Positions 23,581-38,596 are shown, counted from the stretch's first letter. The stretch is 64,000 nucleotides of DNA from Rhinolophus ferrumequinum (GCF_004115265.2 NC_046307.1:27372191-27436190); one strand, 5' to 3'. Notes: a model not told the origin generated them from the sequence alone. Numbers and translations are program-made.

Positions 23581-24639
23581 TATTTTGCTGTCGGCAAAAG
23601 ATCCCTTTTTCATCTTTTGTATGTATGTGTGCATGCCAGACTTGAAATTTGGGACACTGGTTAGTAAAATCAACCATCCTTTGCCTCATTGCACTTGCAG
23701 CAGCAGAATTGCTACCAGGATGATGAACAGTGCTGTCAAAAATATTGGCCTTTATCTGATAGGGTGTATTGACTTGATGCCCGAATTGATATCTCCCCCC
23801 AGAGGAAGAGGCCTGTTGCTTTGAAATACGTAGGTATTTATGCATTCATCTCTTGATGAACTGTCAAGATAGAAAAGGAAATACAGAGAAAGTGCCTGGC
23901 AGAGCTCGTTGTGGTGGGCAAGTCCCCACCTCCACTTAACTTTAGTGGCATTTGTGTAAATTGTGGGTCTGCTCAGCTAACGCCCTGTGTGGTGGACAAA
24001 CTAGGTCCATGCTAAAGAAGCCTTTGGGGGGAGGGGAGGAGTGAGAGTGGGAGTGCATAGAACAAGATAACAGGACAAAAGATAAAGCCATGGTCTACCG
24101 AATCATGAGATTAAGCCATTGGTAGCTAAGAAAATTCAGCCTCTAGCGTAGCTTAAAGGTGGGGTTCTGAGTCAAAGTCTTTGGAAAGAATTTTCCTTTC
24201 TCTCCCTCCTCTACCCCATAACCTCTCACATTCCCCGGAGGCTTCCCCAAAGCCTCTCTCTTGAAGAACGTGCCTCTTTCCTTCTACCTATATTCACTGT
24301 TTCAAGAGTCAACTCCAAGTATACCTTGATTCCAGCATCTCTTGGTCTTTGTATATCAGAAATCACAAGGTGGGATTTTCCAGCCACCCACCAGCACAAC
24401 CGAGAAGGGCTTCTGCTGATATTCCTAAGCCATCACTCCTCCCAGAGGACCTCATTCGTCACCTCCCCCACCCCTACTACACACAGCTGCTCTCCGGAAA
24501 AACTCCCTAAGTTTTACTGGAAACAACTTCCATCCTAGTAGATATTGTCACAGAGGAGAAAAAACAGAGAATTTCAAGGCGGAGCAGATCACCCCCAGGC
24601 TCACATAAACACACACACGAATCATTTTTCTCAAATCCA

Positions 24640-25600
24640 ACTTTTATCATCTATTTTTAACAACTTAATTGGTTTTCATACACTCATGAAATTTATTTAC
24701 TTTTTTTCCAATTGAAAAAACAATGTAATTTCTTTTTTACAATAGACGTGTTTAAAATTTATAATCCCATTTCTAATGTAGTATGATTTTTTATTTTGTT
24801 TTTGGAATTACCTTCCACATGCATACATAGTTTACAGAGTTCATTAGTACATAGCGTTTTGGATTATTCTACAGTATCTAAACCTTTCCCATGTGCCTGG
24901 ATTCTGAGTATTTATGTCACTTAGAATTTTTATTTTATACTTATTGAAAGATATCTTTCAGACTTAGAAATTTTGTCATCTATCTCTCTTGTGCAGAGGA
25001 AAACATAAGTGAAATAAGTTTGTTAAGGTATTTCTAATGCAGTGAGTGCCACCTGGCTGACAGCAATTTAAAACCATGGTGGTTTCAGAGATATTAACAT
25101 TAAAAAGATTCAACAATAAATTACCATGGACACACCCTTTTGCTTAATAGAACCGAATCCCCACTCTGTTTAAACTTTGTATGTACCTGTCCGATTGTCC
25201 CTCCCTCCTTTTCACCCTGTAGATACCCACTGTTTTCATTTTGTGTTTATCTTTTCTTTTGCTTTTCTCTACACTTTGAGCAAATATTTACCCCCAACCA
25301 TATTGTTTGATCTTGTTTTTGAACTGTTCTACAAATGGAACAATATCATATGCATTTTCCTAACTTGCTTTCATTAGACAACATTTTGTGAGATTCATCC
25401 TTGCTAACATGTAGAGCTGCTATTCACTTTTGCTGTTGTATCGTATGCATTGTAGGCATATATCACAACTTACCAGATCTTCTGTTTGAGGAACATTTGG
25501 GCTGTTTCCAGGGTTTTGCTATTACAAATTGTTTTATTATAGACATTCTTCTAGTCGTCTCCTAGCAAGCATATGTGAGAGTTTCTCCACAGTATATATC
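24640..25600 (-). mobile_element. Old L1/HAL1-type LINE, antisense
   Basis: Phrases of the antisense old-LINE type occur in order, such as 'CTACAAATGGAACAATATCA', 'GTGAGATTCATCCTTGCT' and 'GAACATTTGGGCTGTTTCCA'. Strongly diverged; subfamily and ends are uncertain. Confidence 0.55.
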
Positions 25601-25642
25601 CAGGAAGAAGGAAAAAGGAGAATTTCTAGGATTAGATAGATG

Positions 25643-25861
25643 TGTGGTGGCCAAGCCTTTTTGTCAAGTGTCAGATAGTAAATATATTAGACTTTGCAGG
25701 CCATACAGTGTCTCTTGCAACTACTCAAATCTGTTGTTTCAATGTGAAAACAGCCATAGACAGACAATATATAAATAAATGGCTGTGGCTATGTTCCAAT
25801 AAAACTTTATTTACAAAGCCCGGGGTGAGTTTGGACCCTTAGGCTGCCAATTGCTGATCTA
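25643..25861 (+). mobile_element. hAT-type non-autonomous DNA transposon relic
   Basis: Carries the well-known body 'GACTTTGCAGGCCATACAGT', 'TTGCAACTACTCAAATCTG' and 'GTTCCAATAAAACTTTATTT' found in an abundant mammalian hAT-Charlie MITE family. The exact MER name is not certain. Confidence 0.6.
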
Positions 25862-26310
25862 GATGAAAAACTTTACTATTCTGACTGCCTACAAATACTG
25901 CTGCACCCCCTTCTTTCCTGTCTTGATTAACCCCTGAGGAGACATGAATCCTGTCTTCACTTAGTGTATGGACTGGACTAAATGTCCATGTTCAGGGACC
26001 TTTGGGGAGAAAAAGACAAAGTGTGTGAGGACACGGTGGTGGCGGTGGTGCTTCCCAGCCCACAGTCCATGACTTGCAGCCATAGTCTTGGGGAAACCAA
26101 AGGCAGACGGGGTTGAGGCAAGGCAGGGTACTCATATTGGCTCCTCTGGTCATGGGTGGGAGGAGGGGTTCTGCTTGCCTTCAGGCTGGGGTCTCAGGCT
26201 TTAGCACAGCTCACATCACACAAGCCACTGTGAAGTCACTACCAGGCTAGAGGACATAGACATTCAAACAGAAGATAGCATTTTTTTTTTTTTGGAGTTG
26301 TATTGTTTCT

Positions 26311-26316
26311 TTTATT
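26311..26316 (-). terminator. GARIN3: GARIN3 polyadenylation signal
   Basis: AATAAA on the minus strand, about 80 bases past the GARIN3 stop codon, followed about 20 bases further on by a genomic A-run (T-run 26281-26293 on the plus strand). Spacing to the stop gives a short 3'UTR. Confidence 0.7.
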
Positions 26317-26395
26317 AAAGGAAGTTGGAATTGACTCTCTAGGGATAGCTCCATGAGGCTGGGTCTCCACTGCAGCTGCCTGCCCTGACTCCCAT

Positions 26396-29151
<2,756 letters not shown>

Positions 29152-30819
29152 TCACTAGCCTCTCCCCTCAAACGAACCACCACCTTCAAGGGGACAGGCT
29201 GAGCCTGCCAGGGGGTAGGTGTATGTAGGCTGGATATTCTTTTTCATCAGAATGTTGGGATGCCTAACTGAGGAAACCATCCTGCTTTTGTAAATACCTG
29301 GGTTGTTTCCAGTATTGTTGTTGTTGTTACAGATATCCCCACAATGATCATCTTCCTGCAAATATAGTTTTGCTTTTGCTGAATTACGGCCTGGGGATAA
29401 AATTCTGGAGGTGGACTGTGTGCTTGCAAAGGGGAGGGTTCCCCTCACGATTGTTCTCCATGTCCATAAGGCGTAGCACTGTGCTGGCAGGCACTCAGAA
29501 GTTGAAGGAAGAAGTTGTTGAATGAATGGTCCAAAGGGCTTCTGTTCCCTATCAGGACCAGGGTCCCACTTGTACAGTGATTCCCAGGGTGTGCAGGATT
29601 TTCTCACCCATGTGCTCATTTGAAGGAGGCTAAGTTTTACCATCGTAATTTTGTGGTAAGAACTGAGGCCCAGGATTGTCTTGCTCAGGGGGAGAATGCA
29701 GAGCTGGATTCCACCCCAGACCTTGGGACTCAGGTCAGGGTTTTTTCTCTGCCTCAAGCTGCATGGCTCACCACTAGATTCTCATTTTGCACCAAATATA
29801 GAATTGTTCATGGTTGGCAATGTGTGTGGGGACTTACTGGGAACCACAGGAATTCAGAGAGGTCTTGAATCACCATAGGGTTTCCCATACTGATATGCCT
29901 GCTGCTTCTCTCTTAATGTCTACCTGATAAACCACTGATGTTTCATTTCTTTGAAAAGCTCTTCAGAGAAATTATGGCAAAGACGTCTTTTTGGAGTTTG
30001 TTTTTCACTTTGCATAAGGTGATGAAACCAAATTCCCCCTCCCTCAGTTAGAAAACAACTTCTGAAATAAAATACATCCCCCAAGCTCAGTGATTACCAC
30101 GTGAAGGTTTTGAAATAAACTTCAACCCCCAAATGTTCTTTTTTTATATCCGCAGTGCCTGCTGTGATACCTAGCACATTGCAGCTTTTCAATAAATATG
30201 AACTTGCTTGTGCCCATTGAGACTCCTTCTTTCATTTGTTTAGTCAACAAAATCAACAAAATCTATTGAGCAAGTACTATTTTCAGGACCCGTCAGAAAA
30301 TGGAAATGCAAAGATAAAGGTCTCTACCTCTGAAGCGCTAAATGCTTTTTCTAAAGACATTACATGACTTCTCCAAAAACAACAAAATGACTTATATTCT
30401 ATTGTAAGGAGATCACCATTCAAAGTTAACACTATTAGGTTTAAAAAAAAGTGGGGGAGATTTTTCTATATTATACTCAACTGTGTGTTCTTCTCGTAAG
30501 TCCATTTGTGATGAATGATTAATAATGAGAGAAATCAACCATACTATTGAGAACTTACTATAAATCAGGCATGGTGCTACCCACTTTACATTTAAAAAAA
30601 TTTTTTTTAATGCTCACAACAGCCCTGTATAATGTAGGTACAACTACTATTCCTGTTTCATGGAGGAGGAAATCAAGGCTCAGAGAGGTTAAACAAGTCC
30701 ATCAAGGTCACAAGAGACCAAAAGCATATGGAAGTCCCCAAATGTGGAAATGGTGAAACCACACTAGACTTTGTCACACAAATAGAACACAAATATGCAA
30801 GCACTATACAGCATAAATT

Positions 30820-31560
30820 CATCCATTCATTTAATTAATATTATTAAGTGCCTACTTTGTTGTAGGTGCTAAGAATATAGCAACGGACAAAAACAAGCAA
30901 ATATTGGAGCAGTTGGTTGGCTCAGTTGGTTAGAGCCAGTACTCCTGACACCAAGGTCGCTGGATCGATTCCCACATGAGCCAGTGAACTGTGCCATCCA
31001 CAATTAGATTGAAAAAAACTACTTGACTTGGAGCTGATGGGTTCTGGGAAAACATACTGTTCCCCAATATTCCCATAAAAACAAAACAAAAAAACAAATA
31101 TGCTTGCTATCATAGAGCTTGTATCTAGACAATAAGTGAGTCAAATAGATGGTATGTCCAATGCTGATAAGAACTATAGACAAAGATAAAGTAGGCAAGT
31201 GGGGTGCGGGGATGGGCAGCTAGAGGTGGTGGTCAAGGAAGGCTCTGTGAGGGAAGTGACCTTTGAGCAAAGACCTAAGTTCAGAAGCCATGCAGATGTC
31301 GGGGGGAATAGCCTCTCAGTCAGAGGGAATAGCATGGGCGCCAAGATCCTGAGGCAGGAGTATGCCTTGTGTGCTGGAGGAACACCAAGGGGCTACAGTG
31401 AGCAGAGTGAAGGGAGGGGAAGTGTCTGGAAATGAAGCCAAGAAGCAACCGTGGTAATGATAGGGAGTAGATCACAGGGATGGACCTTGTGAAGACATTA
31501 AGAGGTCTTTGGATCCGACCTAAATGGGAGACGATCTGACCTACGGACACAGAGGATTAT
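30820..31560 (-). mobile_element. L2 LINE 3' part, antisense, interrupted by a SINE
   Basis: Antisense L2 phrases lie on both sides of the SINE at 30907-31093: 'AAGTGCCTACTTTGTTGTAG' before it and 'CATAGAGCTTGTATCTAGAC', 'GAGGGAAGTGACCTTTGAGC' and 'AAGATCCTGAGGCAGGAGTA' after it. Confidence 0.75.
30907..31093 (+). mobile_element. Rhin-1-type tRNA-derived SINE (bat)
   Basis: Sense copy with tRNA-like head ('TTGGCTCAGTTGGTTAGAGC', A box), B box ('GGATCGATTCC'), body 'TTGACTTGGAGCTGATGGGT' and end 'ACTGTTCCCCAATATTCCCA' followed by an A-rich tail. It sits inside an antisense L2, with CAAATAT on either side as probable target duplication. The body is that of the Rhin-1 family as I recall it. Confidence 0.85.
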
Positions 31561-31869
31561 TCTGGCCACCATGATGAAAAGAGGTTATAGAGGACAGAAG
31601 TAGAGACTGAGCATCTCTTGCAAGAGATGATGATGAGTCAAACTTAGGGGGTAGGGGTGCAAATAGTGAATAGTGATCAGCTACTGGATATGTTCTGATT
31701 AAGGCAACTATCACGTATACTGATGTTGAACGATTTTCAATAAATAGTAAGTAAACAAGCAAGTTGAAATAATAGTAAGTAAAAATAGTAAGTAAACAAG
31801 CAAGTTTCCCATCAATAAGGGAAACAGAAGGATGGTAAAGCTGGTATGCCATACATTTTTTAATAAAAA

Positions 31870-31870
<1 letters not shown>

Positions 31871-31912
<42 letters not shown>

Positions 31913-31922
31913 TGTGTGTGTA
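31871..31922. repeat. (TG)n microsatellite
   Basis: About 25 TG units with one TT interruption, seen directly. Long enough to be polymorphic. Confidence 0.95.
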
Positions 31923-32799
31923 CGAAAGGTTGCATGAGATTCTGGTAACAGTAGCAACCATGGGGCAACTTGTTGGCTAAGGGAACTGGTAGAATGGAGA
32001 ATCAACTTTCCAGGGCATTCCCTTGTATACTTTGCAGATTGTGTTTCATTGTATATACTACATACACAAAACTAAAATACTTTCAGTATATAGATTTATA
32101 AAAATGTAATATCAGTAAGATTATATTCTTAGAATATTCATTGATTCAAGCCTTGATATAGAAAAGAAGTAGAAAGAGGGAAGCTTTGTTCAAATTCAAC
32201 TCTCTCTGGCACCAAATTTTAGAATTTGAGGACCAAAACACAAACCATTATTCAAAATTTATTTTCTGATTTTTCTTTAAGACCTTTCAAAAATTTATTC
32301 TTTCCTCCCAAAGTTTAAAAGTCTGACACATCTCTTATCAAACAAAAAATATGGAGATCAATAAGTCAATATATATTTATTGATTACTGACTATGTGCCC
32401 ATCATTATGCTAAGAACATTCAAGGTATCAAAAATATAAGTTTCAGAAATTTGTAAACATGACTCTCATACAAATATAGAATGAAAACATGTCAGAGATT
32501 TCATCAACTCATCAATAAGGGAAACAGAAGGATGGTAAAGCTGGTTCAAAGGTGAACTAGACTCCGAATACATATTGGCATTGGAGAAAGAATGTTGAAC
32601 TAATATTTCCAGGTTAGATACAAAACTGGTTAAATGTCTACTGGGCAATAAATTCATAACCTTTGGGGTTATCTTTTCTACTAAACAGAAATCATTTTCA
32701 TGTCTTCTAAACAAAAAATCTATAAGTTATTACAGAACTTCACAGAGTCTGAGATTGTAATCAATAATAGCCTTTGTAGGGTGCTGAAAATGTTCTAAA

Positions 32800-32915
32800 A
32801 TTACATGGTGATAGCTACACAACTCTGTGAACATACTAAAAACCACTGAACTGTACACTTTTAATGGATAATTTTTATGGTATGTGAAATGTATCTCAGT
32901 AAAGCGGTTAAAAAT
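32800..32915 (+). mobile_element. L1 3'UTR fragment
   Basis: Reads 'CATGGTGATAGCTACACAAC', 'ACCACTGAACTGTACACTTT' and 'ATGTATCTCAGTAAAGCGGT', the known sense tail of L1M 3'UTRs. Confidence 0.75.
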
Positions 32916-34329
32916 AATAGATAGCAATATTTCAGTCTTGATTTATTGATCCAATCCCATTTCCTTACTTCCTTCTCTTAGATAATTAAGTAATCCTTGG
33001 GCAAGCATTTAAACAATGCTTTAATATGACATTGAAAGGACATGTTAGCCTGCTTTACAATTTTTTAATTTATAAGTTTGGGATGATTTTTCTTAACAAG
33101 GAATATGAGGGAGCATGGATAAGCCATGACCCTAACTTCAAAAAGCTTACAGTATAGTAGAAACACTGAAGAAACAGAGAACAAACAGGAGGGCAATGAA
33201 ATATATGATGCAATTGAATGAATGGTAGACCTAATAACACTTATGACAATATTTAAAACCAACAATAACTGTTTTGTAACAAAAAAAAAACTGACAAACC
33301 CACAATGCTGAGGATAGTCTTCTGTACATTTTTAATTAGCCTAAGAAGAGATGTTCAGAGTGAAGACACTGCATAAGATATTCTCAGTAGACGTAGACAT
33401 GCAAGATTATAGATGGTTGAAGTCTACATATTTATCATGGGAAGAGACTTCAAGTCTACCACTTTTTTTAATTGAAGTTTATTGGGGTGACAATTGTTAG
33501 TGTGATGAACACAAAATGTGATATATATATATCAAGTCAATCACTTTTGTTCCCCATCTATTATTTTGAAAAGCAAAGGCAAGCAGACAGCTATAAATAG
33601 CCTTTTCAATGAGCATGCTGCCAGAGAGGGCAACGTGAGCTAGGCAGGATGTGAGGGTGGGGAGATTTCCATACTGTATACAATATGTATCTGCTGGGTA
33701 AATCCCCTGGCCTAAAATACAATCCACACAGTACTTTTAGGTCGATGATGCTAAGTCGAGATGGCGTGGGATGAGCCGCGGTTAGCCTTGGGTACCTAGG
33801 ACTTCAGGAAGCCAGCCTGATTTCTACCTTACCTCTGGCTGTCAGAAAAAGGCTACAGTCACCTAGACTCTTCCCCTGAGGGCTAGTATGCAAATCAACT
33901 TGCTTCTGCCTTGGGTTTAAAAAGAAAATGAGTTGGAATACATACAAAAATCTATGCAGGTGATCTAAATAATTGTATTTTTCAACATGCTGATCCAGCT
34001 AGTGGCACTTCTCTTTCCCTCCTACTCTCTTTCTGCTCCCTTCTTGTTTCTGTCCTGCTCAGCCATCCTTAGCTCCACTTGGAGCTGAAAATCTGCCCTG
34101 CTCCTCACACTCTTGTGACTATTTCCCTCTCTCAGCTTCCAATTTCGCTATGTTTTGTAAGCCACCTCAGGGGGCCTTTTTGTTTCTCAATTTTTCATTT
34201 GGGAAATTTCCAAACATATAGCAATGTAAAGAGAATAGAATCAAGTACCTTCACTTACTCATCACCCAGCTTCAATTGTCAACTCATGGCCAAACATTTT
34301 CTTCTCCTCCCCTACCTATTTCTCCCCCT

Positions 34330-34814
34330 CCGGTAGACTGTCACAAAGCAAATCTCAGGCATTTTATTGTGTCGTCAATAATTATCTCACTATGTTTCTG
34401 TGCAAAATAAAGACTCCTTTAACATAACAACAGTGCCATTACCACACCTTTAAAAATTATTAACAATTTAATCGACTAATTAATAACGATGATTAATCAT
34501 CAAATATACAGTCAGTGTTCTGATTTCCCAGTTGTCTCATAATGTCTACAATTAATTTGCTGGAATCTACAGCCAAACAAAATCATCCCATGCTTAACAT
34601 ATCTCAAAGTCTCTTAACCTATAGGTTCTTCCTCTGGCTTTTTTGTTATAGACACACAGGTCATTTGTCTTTGTTTTGTATATTTTGGACTTACCCAATT
34701 GCATCTTCATGCAATTGTCGTGTTCCTTTATCCCCTGTATCTCCATGCATTCGTCATGTTCCTCTATCTCCTGTATTTCCTGCAAACTTGGATATAAATC
34801 TAGAGATTCATGTT

Positions 34815-34846
<32 letters not shown>

Positions 34847-35400
34847 GGCAAAACTTCTGTGTGGGTGGTTTTATATGCTTCCTACTACATCATGTCAGGA
34901 AACAGAATGTCTGGTATCTCTCTTTTTGTGATGTTAAGATTGATCCACGTGTCACAGTGTCATCAGTCTAACATATAAATTATAAATTTTCCTAGTGGCT
35001 TTTCACATGATGATTTTAGCAGCCGTTGGAGATCATTGCCTAGATCCATTTTGTCATTAGGATTACAAAGTGGTGATATGCTATCACTCCATTTGTTAGC
35101 TGGAATTCTTCTCTAAAGAAGGATTTTCCCTCATTAAATATTTGATTACTACACTGAGATATAGTTCCTCGGAAATACTGAAGGATGTTTTCTGCTTTTC
35201 CATTATTTTCCAGTTTTTGGAATAATAAATTAATTCTCCAGCATCTTCTAAAAGTGATCAGTGGGTTGGGATTTTTCTTCAAGTAGTTTATGAACTCATG
35301 ATTTTAACATTTTGACTGTTCTTCAGTTCATTGCAGTTATAATTCTTTTTGATGCCTAAATTGTTTCATCTTTGACAAGTGGGAGCTTCTTAAATTTGGC
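34330..35400 (-). mobile_element. Old L1M/HAL1-type LINE, antisense
   Basis: Shares ordered landmarks with the fragment at 640-1070 ('CAGTGTTCTGATTTCCCAG', 'TTGTCTCATAATGTCTAC', 'TTTTTGTGATGTTAAGATTG'). It contains a 29-base T-run (34818-34846). Diverged, no coding frame. Confidence 0.6.
34818..34846. repeat. Poly-T run (29 bases)
   Basis: An uninterrupted T homopolymer seen directly, inside an old antisense LINE. It may be an expanded A-tail or simple slippage. Confidence 0.95.
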
Positions 35401-36989
35401 TCCTGTGAATTGAACTTTTTAAACCAAAGCAAGGGGATTATTTATCTTTATGTATGTTTTCCTGAAAGTGATAGGGAAAATATTGGGACCTTAAGGCTCC
35501 AATTATCCCAGGACAAAGACTAATCCTGGTGAGTCGTTTTGAAGGTGCTATGAGAGAGAGAATAAAATTACTTATGATTGCACTCCATGGAGACTTGGCA
35601 AATAAAACGCTCCATTACAATAGCTACCGATGACACTCTGCTTTCCCACAGAAGACCACTGTGTGATGTCCATAAATCTTTCATCCTGAACAAACCGGGT
35701 ATAAATCTACCCTTTTCAAAGGAGTTTACAGTCTAGTTTAGAATATAGTAATGTATTGGTTGGAATTCGGATTGTCGTTTGTGACATCAACATTAAAAGG
35801 GCTTAGAACATAGAATTTTATTTCTCTTTATGTTAAAAAAAAAAAAGAAAAGTGCTCCCACGCTGGCATGGAGGATACAAAGTCATTAGGACTCCAGGCT
35901 CTTTCTATCTTATGCTTCATTGTCCTCAACATATAATTTCTACCTCATGATATAAGATAAGCTGCTCCATCTCCAACCATCACATCCACATTCTAGTCAG
36001 CAGAAAGGAGGAAAAAGAGAGTGAAAAGGGTATGATGATTGTCAGTAAGGACAGTTCTTGGAAGTTGTGGTCATCTCTTCTGCTATGTTCCATTATCTAG
36101 AAACAATTACAAGACTGACAAATATAATCTTTATTCTGACTGGCCAGATACACTTCAGGGAGTCAGTTACTCTGGAAGAAGAAGAGAGTAGATAGATACT
36201 TGGAGAAAATAGCAAGCACTGTTTCAAGCTCATATTCTGAACAGAAAACAAAAAACAAACAAACAAAATCCTTCCGCTTTTAGGTAGTATATTTCCACAC
36301 ATGTCTTAAAAACTCAGAATGAGGGAAGGGGAATCACTTAAAGTATCCCCTCCCCCACGGTCCTGAGCACCTTGATTAAGCGGGGGCATCCAATATATGA
36401 AACAAAATTAAGTTGCAGTCTAATAATTTACATTTAAAAATAAATTTTAGATAATTGCAGTGCTATACAGCAGTCATGATTATTTTGTTTCATTACTTAT
36501 CCATGTCCAGTATATGCTATCTCTGCTTACACTGAGATTTCTTGATTATTTACTTCATGCTAGCAGTAGGAATCACATACTATATTTCAACTATGTGCTA
36601 AATCTAAGGCAAGATGCATAGCACCCACCATTCACAGAGTACATGGGATTTGGGCCTCAAAAGGACCCTCACAAGGAGACTAAGGATCAGAAAGGGTAAG
36701 TAGCTCACTCAAAGAGAAATAGCTTAGTAAGCAAGAAAGCTGGGATTTCAACCTAATTTTGTCTGTCTTCAGAACCCATGCATGCTTTGTTTATTATGCC
36801 ATTCTGGAGGATTTACTTATTTTCTGCTCTTCCACTAAGTTTTACTATATATCATATGAAGAAGCTTCTATGGGCTTCCATTTAAATTTTAACAAATAAT
36901 AAACTTCAATATGTTCCTCTCACATGTTTTATGGCCATTGTCTGTTTTAATTGTCCAACCCAGTTTGGTGATTATCCACTCACCACATT

Positions 36990-37430
36990 TTTCTTAAACA
37001 TCTTTTCTACGTGCTAGGAACTGTGATGGTTGCTGAGTATACAATGATGAGTGAAATCACACATAGTCCGGGACATTCTGGAGCTTCTAGACTAGTGGGG
37101 GAGACAAATATTAATCCAAAAATTACCCTCCAAAATTTACAATTACAACAGTCATAAGGGATATGAAGAAAAAGGTATAAGGTGCCATCTATATACTACT
37201 GGTGGATTTGACTCAGGAAAGCCAGGAAGGCTTCCCTGAGGAAGTGACATGTAGGCTGAGTTTTGCAGTATAAAGTTAAAGCAGACAAAGCAAGGGAGAG
37301 ATGTTTTCAGGCAAAATGAACAGGTGTTCGAAGCGGCACAAGGAGCATGTATGAGGGCTGGAGAACGCGTCAGAAGTGTAAGATGAGACTGGCAAGGAAG
37401 CCAGAAAGCAGCCCTACAGTGCCTTATGTA
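36990..37430 (-). mobile_element. L2 LINE, antisense
   Basis: Antisense L2 phrases: 'GTGCTAGGAACTGTGATGG', 'CTTCTAGACTAGTGGGGGAG', 'AGGCTTCCCTGAGGAAGTGA'. Ancient. Confidence 0.7.
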
Positions 37431-37532
37431 GGGGCACTGTTATTCCCTTTCACAGGTGAGAAAAATGAGGCTCAGAGCTCTTGAGTAATTTGTCTACAGT
37501 CTCACAGTTAGTTAGGTGGTGGAGACAAAACT

Positions 37533-38036
37533 CAAACTATGGTAGATAGAACAATGACTCCCCTACAGATATCCGTGTCCTAATCCCAGGAACCTGTGAA
37601 TATGTTACGTTATATGGAAAAGGAGAATTAAGATATAAAATGGAATTAAGGTTGCTAATAAACTGACTTTAAAATAGGGGGATTATTTTAGATTATCCAG
37701 GCAGGCCCAAGGTAATCTCAAGGATCATTAAGTATGGAAGATGGAGGCAGAAGAAGAGGTTACAGTTGTATGAGAGGCTGCTGCTATTATTGGCTTTGAA
37801 GATGGAGAAAGAGAGCCAGGACTCAAGGAAAGCAGGTGGTCCTAGAAGCTGGAAAGGGCAAGGAAACAGATTCTATCCTAGAGATCCTCCAGAAAGGATC
37901 CCAACCCTGCTGACATCTTGATTTTAGACCTGTGAGACCCATTTTGGACTTCTGAACGGCAGAAGAGTAAAATAATAAATTTGTGAGCCACTGAGTTTGT
38001 GATCATTTGTTACAGCAGCAACAGGAAACTAATACA
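37533..38036 (+). mobile_element. MaLR/MLT1-like solo LTR upstream of ITK
   Basis: About 500 bp with the organisation of a MaLR-type LTR: 'CCTAATCCCAGGAACCTGTG', 'CAGGCAGGCCCAAGGTAATC', 'CCATTTTGGACTTCTGAACG', 'AATAATAAATTTGTGAGCCA' (polyadenylation signal) and 'TTGTTACAGCAGCAACAGGA'. It is an old, diverged fossil with no internal genes. The subfamily is not certain. Its right end lies about 220 bp from the ITK promoter motifs. Confidence 0.6.
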
Positions 38037-38236
38037 CAAACTATGGCCATTGGCTCCAGAGCCCAGGTTCCAACCCCTTGTGCTACATGAATTCACTGTT
38101 AGATGGGCTAAACCAGGAGCTATAGATTAAACACCAATCCTTCATATCATTTTTAGTCTAAGGTTTTTCAAATATCACTTCCAAACTATACAGCAAAGAG
38201 TATGTGCATTTTTTTTTTTACATATGCCTCTTAGTT

Positions 38237-38458
38237 TTGTGAATTTTGAAAGGATGTGGTTATGGCCTTTGACATCAGAGGAGAAGCTCAGCGATGTTGA
38301 CTGAACACTGATAGAGAGATAACACTGGAGGCAAGTTGCCTTTGAACAACTCTCTCAAGATCAACTGCCGCCACATCTCATTCCTTGCCCCGAAGCTGTT
38401 TCCTCTGGTTGTGCTGAGGAGTGATGCCCAAAGCGCACCACTTTTCAAGAATTGGATC
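38237..38458 (+). promoter_or_regulatory. ITK: ITK promoter and 5'UTR region
   Basis: A TATA-less stretch before the ITK ATG. It holds TGTGGTTA (38255-38262, RUNX), CCTTTGA (38266-38272, TCF/LEF-like) and AGATAA (38317-38322, GATA). These are factors that govern T-cell genes, which fits ITK expression in T and NK cells. The start site is not visible; I infer it lies roughly 80-170 bases before the ATG. Two upstream ATGs are present (38294 and 38424). Confidence 0.55.
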
Positions 38459-38462
38459 ATGA
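38424..38462 (+). other. Upstream ORF overlapping the ITK start codon
   Basis: ATG at 38424 opens a 12-codon frame whose TGA (38460-38462) overlaps the ITK ATG (38459-38461) as ATGA. It lies within the probable 5'UTR. The uORF ATG has G at -3 (moderate context). If transcribed in the leader it could dampen ITK translation or work by termination-reinitiation. Confidence 0.5.
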
Positions 38463-38596
38463 ACAACTTTATCCTCCTGGAAGAACGGCTCATCAAGAAA
38501 TCCCAACAAAAGAGAAGAACTTCTCCCTCGAACTTTAAAGTCCGCTTCTTTGTTTTAACCAAAACCAGCCTGGCGTACTTTGAGGACCGCCACGGG
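38459..38596 (+). CDS. ITK: ITK coding exon 1
   Basis: Encodes residues 1-46 ([20 protein letters not shown]...), the first strands of the PH domain with Arg29. The donor is GGG|GTATGT and the exon ends in phase 0. The start is set by likeness to human ITK and a good context (A at -3). Confidence 0.96.

Larger units (their letters stand above)
15831..26280. other. Intergenic DNA between MED7 and GARIN3
   Basis: No coding gene is recognised. The stretch is repeat-rich: AT microsatellite, CCAAT-box array, old LINE pieces, an L2 split by a solo LTR, antisense L2 and L1, a bat-type SINE, further L2 and a hAT relic. About 21270-22330 has several overlapping open frames, the longest 124 codons, without any family likeness; I see nothing firm in it. 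Confidence 0.55.

Noticed and set aside
30907-31000. tRNA-like A and B boxes
   Set aside because: They belong to the head of a SINE and do not fold into a full tRNA with an intact anticodon arm.
38336-38458. In-frame extension of ITK upstream of the ATG
   Set aside because: It opens at a TTG, not an ATG, and known ITK starts at MNNFILLEE.
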